Shown here: one piece after another, positions 5,837-10,927 of the stretch
Layout: every line of letters begins with the position of its first letter
Numbering within the stretch: the stretch's first letter is position 1
Assembly (NCBI GenBank): GCA_032089155.1
Contig: DAMDEV010000084.1
Span: 1 to 10,927, forward strand
Direction: 5' to 3'
Length of the DNA stretch: 10,927 nucleotides
DNA from: Faucicola sp032089155
GTDB lineage: Bacteria; Pseudomonadota; Gammaproteobacteria; Pseudomonadales; Moraxellaceae
Notes under the pieces: model-generated
Told to the model about the DNA's origin: nothing
The model's database searches: none
What the model saw: the letters and a program-made list of their open reading frames with translations, nothing else
Translations under genes and position numbers: made by a program

Positions 5837-7500
5837 GAGAATTGCTAAAAGTTGAAAACCTAACGATAAAATCCGCCAATCAAACTTTGGTAGAAAATTT
5901 ATCCTACACACTCCATACAGGCGAAACGCTCGCCATCGTTGGCGAATCAGGCTCGGGCAAATCCATCTCAAGCCTTGCTTTACTTGGACTTTTACCAAAT
6001 AGCCTAAGTATCACAGGACAAGCCACTTTAACTGATGTTAGCGATAATGTTAGTGATACGCAAAACTCCAAACCAATCATTTTACCCATTGAAAACGATA
6101 GCCTAAGCACTTATTCCAAAAGCAGAAAGCAAAACGAAAATATTTTCCGCCAAATCCGTGGCAAACGCATCGGCATGATTTTTCAAGAACCGATGACCGC
6201 CTTAAACCCCTTGCACACGGTGGGCAAACAAATCGCCGAATCATTAAGTCTGGCTGGCGTGGCAAAAAAACACTGGCGACAGCGTACCATTGACCTACTT
6301 ACTCAAGTCAATATTGCCAACCCTGAAAGCAAACTTGCGCGCTATCCGCACGAGCTCTCGGGTGGCCAACGACAACGTATCATGATAGCGATGGTACTCG
6401 CGCAAGACCCTGAAATTATTATCGCAGACGAGCCAACCACCGCCCTAGATGTGACTTTACGCCATGAGATTTTGGGGTTACTGCATCGGCTAAAAAACGA
6501 GCGGGGCATGGCGATGATACTCATTAGCCATGACTTAAACCTTGTCAAACGCTACAGCGACAACCTCATCGTCATGCAACAAGGCAAGGTCATAGAGCAG
6601 GGGGCGACCCAAGCAATTTTTGACCATCCGCAGCAGGATTATACTCGCTCATTGATTTATCAATATTTTGGAAAAAGTTTGCCCATCATTGCCAATTCAC
6701 CCAGCGTTTTGGAAGTTAAACAGTTAACCATCGCTTTCCCCCAAAAAAACAATATATTGGGTCAAACTATCCAATGGTTTGAGGCGGTCAAAGGGTTAAA
6801 TTTGACCCTTAATCAAGGGCAATCCTTGGGTATAGTGGGCGAGTCGGGTTCTGGCAAAACCACCACGGCTTTGGCACTCATCAAATTATTGGCGAATGCT
6901 GTCAAAGTGCAAGGTCAGATTTTGCTGTCAGCCAATGCTCACATGACGGACGTTTTAGCGTTGTCGAATAAAGCCTTTTTGCCGTATCGCTCAAATATTC
7001 AAATGGTATTTCAAGACCCGTATGCCAGTATCAATCCACGGTTTAGTGTGTTTGAAATAATTGAAGAAGGGCTAACCATTCAAGGTATGGCAAAAACGGA
7101 GCGTGAAAAAGCGGTGTTAGCAGCCTTAGACACGGTGCGGTTGCCACGAGGTTTTGTCAGCCGTTATCCGCATGAGCTTTCAGGGGGTCAGCGTCAGCGG
7201 GTGGCACTTGCACGGGCGTTGGTGATGAAACCCAAAATTTTGTTACTCGATGAGCCCACATCCGCGCTTGATAGCAGCACCCAAGTGGCAATGGTCGAGT
7301 TATTGCGAGATATTCAAACAAAATTTGGCTTAAGCTATATTTTTATCAGCCATGATTTGCAGGTGGTTAAGGCATTGTGCCAAACGATACTGGTATTGAA
7401 AAATGGCGAAACACAAGCGTATGATACGACAGACAATATCTTCAGCCAACCACAAAATCAGTATGTGACTGCTCTAATTGCGCACAGCAGTGAAAACTAG
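5833..7500 (+). CDS. yejF: Duplicated ABC ATPase YejF of the peptide/microcin C importer
   Basis: Cytoplasmic ATPase with two nucleotide-binding domains in one chain, powering import through YejB-YejE. Domain 1: Walker A GESGSGKS at 37-44, Q-loop Gln118, signature LSGGQRQR at 175-182, Walker B IIIADE at 195-200, H-loop His233. Domain 2: Walker A GESGSGKT at 336-343, Q-loop Gln394, signature LSGGQRQR at 449-456, Walker B ILLLDE at 469-474, His507. Both sites look catalytically complete. The peptide-importer tail element (HPQQDYTRSLI) follows domain 1 at about 265-275. At 555 residues it exceeds E. coli YejF (529). Most of the excess is a hydrophilic Ser/Asp/Asn-rich insert at about 66-101 between Walker A and the Q-loop of domain 1. 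The ATG is coupled to the preceding small ORF. No clear terminator follows the TAG. Confidence 0.95.
   Translation: MRELLKVENLTIKSANQTLVENLSYTLHTGETLAIVGESGSGKSISSLALLGLLPNSLSITGQATLTDVSDNVSDTQNSKPIILPIENDSLSTYSKSRKQNENIFRQIRGKRIGMIFQEPMTALNPLHTVGKQIAESLSLAGVAKKHWRQRTIDLLTQVNIANPESKLARYPHELSGGQRQRIMIAMVLAQDPEIIIADEPTTALDVTLRHEILGLLHRLKNERGMAMILISHDLNLVKRYSDNLIVMQQGKVIEQGATQAIFDHPQQDYTRSLIYQYFGKSLPIIANSPSVLEVKQLTIAFPQKNNILGQTIQWFEAVKGLNLTLNQGQSLGIVGESGSGKTTTALALIKLLANAVKVQGQILLSANAHMTDVLALSNKAFLPYRSNIQMVFQDPYASINPRFSVFEIIEEGLTIQGMAKTEREKAVLAALDTVRLPRGFVSRYPHELSGGQRQRVALARALVMKPKILLLDEPTSALDSSTQVAMVELLRDIQTKFGLSYIFISHDLQVVKALCQTILVLKNGETQAYDTTDNIFSQPQNQYVTALIAHSSEN
6035..6058 (+). repeat. 12-bp tandem duplication inside the yejF insertion
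   Basis: ATGTTAGCGATA (6035-6046) is followed directly by ATGTTAGTGATA (6047-6058), one mismatch in twelve. The length is a multiple of three and it reads DVSD-NVSD in YejF (residues 68-75), so the frame is kept. A 10-bp direct repeat, ATAGCCTAAG, also brackets the region at 5999-6008 and 6098-6107; the copies are 99 bp (33 codons) apart and both encode SLS. Confidence 0.7.
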
Positions 7501-7686
7501 CGGGTTTGCTGTCAAAACATTAGAAAGTTAACAATTATCGTGAACCACGTTGTTATATAAGTTTGCTTGGTTATAGCCAATTTACTCTAGTCATTTTACC
7601 ATAGTTATTTTATTACAAGCACTTATACAGCGACTTGATTACATGCACTTAACTACAGCCCCTTTAGCAATTGTTAAAAGTTAACC
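7501..7686. other. AT-rich intergenic region between yejF and the MFS transporter gene
   Basis: These 186 bases contain no credible ORF or strong terminator. They should hold the promoter of the transporter gene. The best but weak candidate is TTGTTA (7550-7555), a 16-bp spacer and TATAGC (7572-7577), each four of six to sigma-70 consensus. A 9-bp inverted pair, TTAACAATT (7528-7536) and AATTGTTAA (7669-7677), lies near the two ends. Three imperfect copies of an ACTT...TACAG-like motif run from 7621 to 7658. The start at 7687 has only a poor AAAAG ribosome binding site. Confidence 0.35.
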
Positions 7687-9156
7687 ATGCCAAATTCCAT
7701 CATTACCGAAGACAAAAAGTCACAGCATGACCTATTTGCTATAGCGCCCTTGACCCCCGCGCAAACCAAATATTTGCCAATCGTGGTGGCAATCGCCTTG
7801 TTTATGCAGATTTTAGACTCAACGGTGCTCAATACCGCTTTGCCTGCGATGGCGCATGATTTGAGTCAGCCTGCGTTATCAATGCAGTGGACAGTGATTA
7901 GCTATGCGCTCACTTTGGCAATTTTTACCCCGATTAGTGGTTTTATTGCCGATAAGTATGGCACTAAGACCACCTTTATGGTGGCGATTGGCGTGTTTAC
8001 CGCAGGCTCGATGATGTGTGCGGTGTCACCAACGCTCAATAGCCTAATTTTTTCTCGTGTGGTGCAAGGATTGGGCGGTGCGATGCTCATGCCTGTGGGC
8101 AAGTTAACGCTGATTAAAAGCTATCCGCGAGAACGTATGCTGTCGGTGATGAATTATGCGGTGATGCCTGCGATGATTGCGCCAGTGATTGGACCTTTAG
8201 TCGGGGGGTATTTGGTGGAGCTTGCAAGCTGGCATTGGATTTTTTTGATTAATATTCCCATGGGGGCGTTGGGGATGTGGGCAGGGTGGAAACTAATGCC
8301 CAACTATCTACAGCGCAATCCCAGCATGGATTTGCTTGGATTTTTGCTGTTTGGTGGCGCGATGGCAAGCTTTACCTTTGCGCTCGAGTTTGCCAATAAC
8401 ATTCATGCCGATAATCTGGCTTCAGCGGTTTTTCCCGTGATGGTTGCTTTATTGGCGATTATGCTGCTTATTGGCTACTATTATCATGCCAAATACTCAG
8501 AATCGCGGAATGGGCAACAACCGCTATTTGGCTTGGATTTATTTCAAGTGCGTACCTTTCGCGTGGGCATTGTTGGCAATTTGCTGACCCGTTTGGGGAT
8601 GAGTGCGATTCCTTTTCTACTGCCGCTACTGCTACAAGTGGTGCAGGGCTATTCGCCGTCACAAGCGGGTTGGATGTTGGCACCGATTGCGGTGGGCGCA
8701 CTGTTGACCAAGCCGCTAGTCACGCGTATTGTGAAGCGATTTGGCTATCGTAGAACATTGGTGGGCAATACCTTGTTGATTGGCGTTAATATCATGCTGC
8801 TATCACAACTCAATCAAACCACGCCGATTTGGCTAAGTGTGCCATTTTTGACTTTTATGGGGGCGTGCAATTCGCTACAATTTAGCACGATGAACACCAT
8901 CAGTATTGCACGGCTTCGCCCAAGTCAAACCAGCAGTGGCAATAGTTTATTGTCCGTCAATCAGCAATTGGCGATTAGTTTTGGGATTGGCTTTGGGGCG
9001 ATGCTGTTACATTTACTGACGCCCGCTCGCGCTTCGCTGGCACAGACGCAAACCGCATTTTCATACAGTTTTATCATATTGGGTATCATGACGATTTTAT
9101 CTGGGTTGTATTTTTTGCGGTTGCACCGATTTGATGGCAAAGGACTATACCAGTAG
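7687..9156 (+). CDS. DHA2-type MFS drug/proton antiporter, HsrA/MdtD-like
   Basis: Inner-membrane multidrug-type exporter of the major facilitator superfamily, predicted 14 helices (DHA2), probably driven by proton influx. The 489 residues match the family. Visible motifs are LDSTVLNTALPAM at 43-55 in helix 1 (motif D1), the motif A loop GFIADKYGTK at 85-94, motif B RVVQGLGGA at 124-132, and motif C GPLVGGYLVELASWHW at 169-184, followed by IFLINIP. The second half carries LDLFQVRTFRVGIVGN, FGYRRTLVG and SSGNSLLS, and the C-terminus has an FxxLGIMT-type last helix. By remembered comparison these fit E. coli HsrA (YieO) best and MdtD next. No EmrA-type adaptor gene is next to it, as with HsrA, and the proteins of this branch can act without one. 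The gene has its own 186-bp upstream region, so it is probably separate from the yej run. The substrate is unknown. The region after its TAG runs into the assembly gap, so no terminator can be judged. Confidence 0.9.
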   Translation: MPNSIITEDKKSQHDLFAIAPLTPAQTKYLPIVVAIALFMQILDSTVLNTALPAMAHDLSQPALSMQWTVISYALTLAIFTPISGFIADKYGTKTTFMVAIGVFTAGSMMCAVSPTLNSLIFSRVVQGLGGAMLMPVGKLTLIKSYPRERMLSVMNYAVMPAMIAPVIGPLVGGYLVELASWHWIFLINIPMGALGMWAGWKLMPNYLQRNPSMDLLGFLLFGGAMASFTFALEFANNIHADNLASAVFPVMVALLAIMLLIGYYYHAKYSESRNGQQPLFGLDLFQVRTFRVGIVGNLLTRLGMSAIPFLLPLLLQVVQGYSPSQAGWMLAPIAVGALLTKPLVTRIVKRFGYRRTLVGNTLLIGVNIMLLSQLNQTTPIWLSVPFLTFMGACNSLQFSTMNTISIARLRPSQTSSGNSLLSVNQQLAISFGIGFGAMLLHLLTPARASLAQTQTAFSYSFIILGIMTILSGLYFLRLHRFDGKGLYQ

Positions 9157-9178
9157 TCGCCCTTATATTCTTGCCCAT

Positions 9179-9278
9179 NNNNNNNNNNNNNNNNNNNNNN
9201 NNNNNNNNNNNNNNNNNNNNNNNNNNNNNNNNNNNNNNNNNNNNNNNNNNNNNNNNNNNNNNNNNNNNNNNNNNNNNN
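9179..9278. other. Assembly gap of exactly 100 N
   Basis: The sequence is N throughout. The round figure of 100 suggests a scaffold placeholder, so the true length is unknown. It hides the end of the region after the MFS gene and the start codon of the ATPase gene that follows. Confidence 0.98.
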
Positions 9279-10927
9279 ATAATTGATACCCGTTGGTGTC
9301 TTGATGAACTGCTAAAAGATGGCATCATTGACCAACGTGATTATAATTTGGTGATGACCCATAACCGCAAAACCTTGCATCCCCTGCAAGTGATTGCAGG
9401 CTTTCATCTGGTCGATAAAACCACGCACATGGCGCTTAGTCTGGACCAGCTCAATCGCTGGTTGGCACAAAAAGCCGGCGTCGATTATGTACGTATTGAC
9501 CCGCTGAAAACCGATGTGCCCTCAGTGACATCGATTATGTCATTTGAATATGCGCGCTCGCAGCACATTTTGCCAGTCGCCGTCACTCAAGATACGGTGG
9601 AAATCGGTACTGACCAGCCATTTTATCAAGATTGGCAGCTCAATATTGCGCATATCGTGTCGCCCAAAAAAATCAAAACCGTATTAATCAGTCCTGAGCA
9701 AATCAACCGCTATCGCCAAGAATTTTATCAAGTCACCAAAGCCATTGCGGGGGCAAACCATCAGCAAAAACGCGCGGATGCCGATATCACCAATGTCGAA
9801 GCGTTATTACAACTGGGCAATGCCGCCAATATTGAAAACCCCGATGCCAATGACCAACACATCGTCAAAATTGTCGATTGGTTATTACAGTACGCTTTTG
9901 ACCAGCGTGCCAGTGATATTCACTTAGAGCCGCGCCGAGATAAAAGCAACGTGCGTTTTCGTATCGATGGTATTTTGCATACCGTTTATCAAATGCCGAC
10001 TGGGATTATGACCGCGGTAGTGGCTCGGATAAAAATTTTAGCAAGACTCAATGTCGCTGAAAAACGTAAACCGCAAGACGGACGGCTCAAAACCCGTACC
10101 CCTAAAGGTCAAGAAACCGAGCTGCGGTTATCGACTCTGCCGACTGCGTTTGGCGAAAAATTGGTGATGCGGGTATTTGACCCCGAGGTACTGGTGCGCT
10201 CTTTTGAACAGTTGGGACTGACAGGGCGGGATTTGCAAAAATGGGATGACATGACCCGGAAAGCCAATGGCATTATTTTGGTCACAGGTCCGACAGGCTC
10301 GGGTAAAACCACGACGCTGTACAGTACCCTCAAAAAACTGGCGACAGAAGAAGTCAATGTCTGTACCATTGAAGACCCCATTGAGATGGTGGAGCCGTCG
10401 TTTAACCAAATGCAAATTCAAAACAATATTGATTTGACCTTTGCTGATGGTATTCGCTCATTGATGCGTCAAGACCCCGATATCATCATGATTGGCGAGA
10501 TTCGCGATACTGAAACCGCAGAAATGGCGGTACAAGCCTCGCTGACTGGGCACTTGGTGTTATCGACTTTACATACCAATGATGCACCCAGTTCGTTAAC
10601 AAGGCTGCATGATTTGGGCGTGGCGCCGTTTTTAACCTCAGCGACCATCTTGGGCATCATGGCACAGCGTTTGGTGCGTACCCTTTGCCCACATTGTAAA
10701 TCCAATAAGCCCATGAATGACATTGAGCAGCAGACTTGGCAGGCGTTAGTCAGTCCTTGGAAAGCGGTAGCCCCAGATACCATCAATCATGCCGTTGGCT
10801 GTGAACACTGCCGTAACACTGGTTATCTTGGGCGAGTGGGATTATATGAAATCATGGTGCTCAGTAATGCGCTTAAAAAATTGATTAGCGAAGGCGCTGA
10901 CTTGTCGCAAATCGCGCAAAAAGCCTA
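9279..10927 (+). CDS. GspE/PulE-family secretion or pilus-assembly ATPase, partial at both ends
   Basis: Hexameric ATPase that powers assembly of a type II secretion pseudopilus or type IV pilus at the inner membrane. The frame is open from the gap at 9279 to the window end, giving 549 codons; the start lies in the gap and the stop beyond 10927. Numbered from the gap, an N-terminal MshEN/T2SSE-type domain covers about 45-150. The N2/catalytic core follows with DQRASDIHLEPR, Walker A GPTGSGKT at 337-344, the Asp box TIEDPIE around 364-370, RQDPDIIMIGEIRD with Walker B Asp401-Glu407, and the His box GHLVLSTLHTND at 424-435. Two CxxC pairs, CPHC (470-473) and CEHC (508-511), form the zinc module, which ends with GYLGRVGLYEI. 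IEDPIE with MIGE and the full tetracysteine module favour GspE/PulE or MshE over canonical PilB, but the branch cannot be settled without a tree. The first residues (TRWCLDELL) suggest that only a few codons are missing. Confidence 0.92.
   Translation, partial: MIDTRWCLDELLKDGIIDQRDYNLVMTHNRKTLHPLQVIAGFHLVDKTTHMALSLDQLNRWLAQKAGVDYVRIDPLKTDVPSVTSIMSFEYARSQHILPVAVTQDTVEIGTDQPFYQDWQLNIAHIVSPKKIKTVLISPEQINRYRQEFYQVTKAIAGANHQQKRADADITNVEALLQLGNAANIENPDANDQHIVKIVDWLLQYAFDQRASDIHLEPRRDKSNVRFRIDGILHTVYQMPTGIMTAVVARIKILARLNVAEKRKPQDGRLKTRTPKGQETELRLSTLPTAFGEKLVMRVFDPEVLVRSFEQLGLTGRDLQKWDDMTRKANGIILVTGPTGSGKTTTLYSTLKKLATEEVNVCTIEDPIEMVEPSFNQMQIQNNIDLTFADGIRSLMRQDPDIIMIGEIRDTETAEMAVQASLTGHLVLSTLHTNDAPSSLTRLHDLGVAPFLTSATILGIMAQRLVRTLCPHCKSNKPMNDIEQQTWQALVSPWKAVAPDTINHAVGCEHCRNTGYLGRVGLYEIMVLSNALKKLISEGADLSQIAQKA

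Noticed and set aside
7528..7677. 9-bp inverted pair TTAACAATT/AATTGTTAA as an att site or mobile-element end
   Set aside because: The arms are 132 bases apart, AT-rich and short, with no transposase or integrase nearby; chance is likely in AT-rich intergenic DNA.
9086..9328. Minus-strand ORF running through the N gap
   Set aside because: It exists only because N codons are read as open; both flanks are antisense to real genes or short flanking DNA.
9745..9927. Plus-strand 60-codon ORF in the ATPase region
   Set aside because: It is out of frame with the GspE/PulE-family frame, which is open through the whole stretch and carries the motifs.
10109..10786. Three minus-strand ORFs of 90-105 codons opposite the ATPase gene
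   Set aside because: They are antisense to the Walker A, Walker B and His-box coding region and read as low-quality proteins; shadow ORFs.

Overview
The window looks like chromosomal DNA of a gammaproteobacterium. The proteins read like Moraxellaceae (Moraxella/Psychrobacter type) versions of Escherichia coli families. This is inferred from remembered family sequences, not from a search. All recognisable genes lie on the + strand. One 100-N assembly gap (9179-9278) breaks the sequence near the right end.

Layout: (1) 1-645 is the 3' part of serC (phosphoserine aminotransferase), closed by a strong Rho-independent terminator at 671-707. (2) 785-7500 is a compact gene run for a YejABEF-type peptide/microcin C ABC importer: yejA (periplasmic binding protein), gloB (glyoxalase II), yejB and yejE (the two permeases, overlapping by one base), a 60-codon unknown ORF, and yejF (double ATPase, overlapping the small ORF by ATGA). 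The run differs from the familiar contiguous yejABEF order in two ways: gloB sits between yejA and yejB, and a very AT-rich small ORF sits between yejE and yejF. (3) 7687-9156 encodes a 14-helix DHA2-type MFS exporter, closest by eye to E. coli HsrA, then MdtD. (4) After the gap, 9279-10927 is most of a GspE/PulE-type secretion or pilus-assembly ATPase, cut at both ends.

The yej genes would work together: YejA captures peptides in the periplasm, YejB and YejE form the inner-membrane channel, and YejF drives import with ATP. GloB is a housekeeping detoxification enzyme carried within the same run. 

The most unusual points are as follows. The AT-rich small ORF (about 28% GC by hand count) has a C-terminal half resembling the end of a Hint (pretoxin-HINT/intein-like) domain and is translationally coupled to yejF. 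A four-copy 13-bp tandem repeat in front of yejB stacks Shine-Dalgarno/ATG modules in three frames. YejF carries a repeat-associated insertion in its first nucleotide-binding domain. I found no tRNA, rRNA, CRISPR array, insertion sequence or clear defence system.
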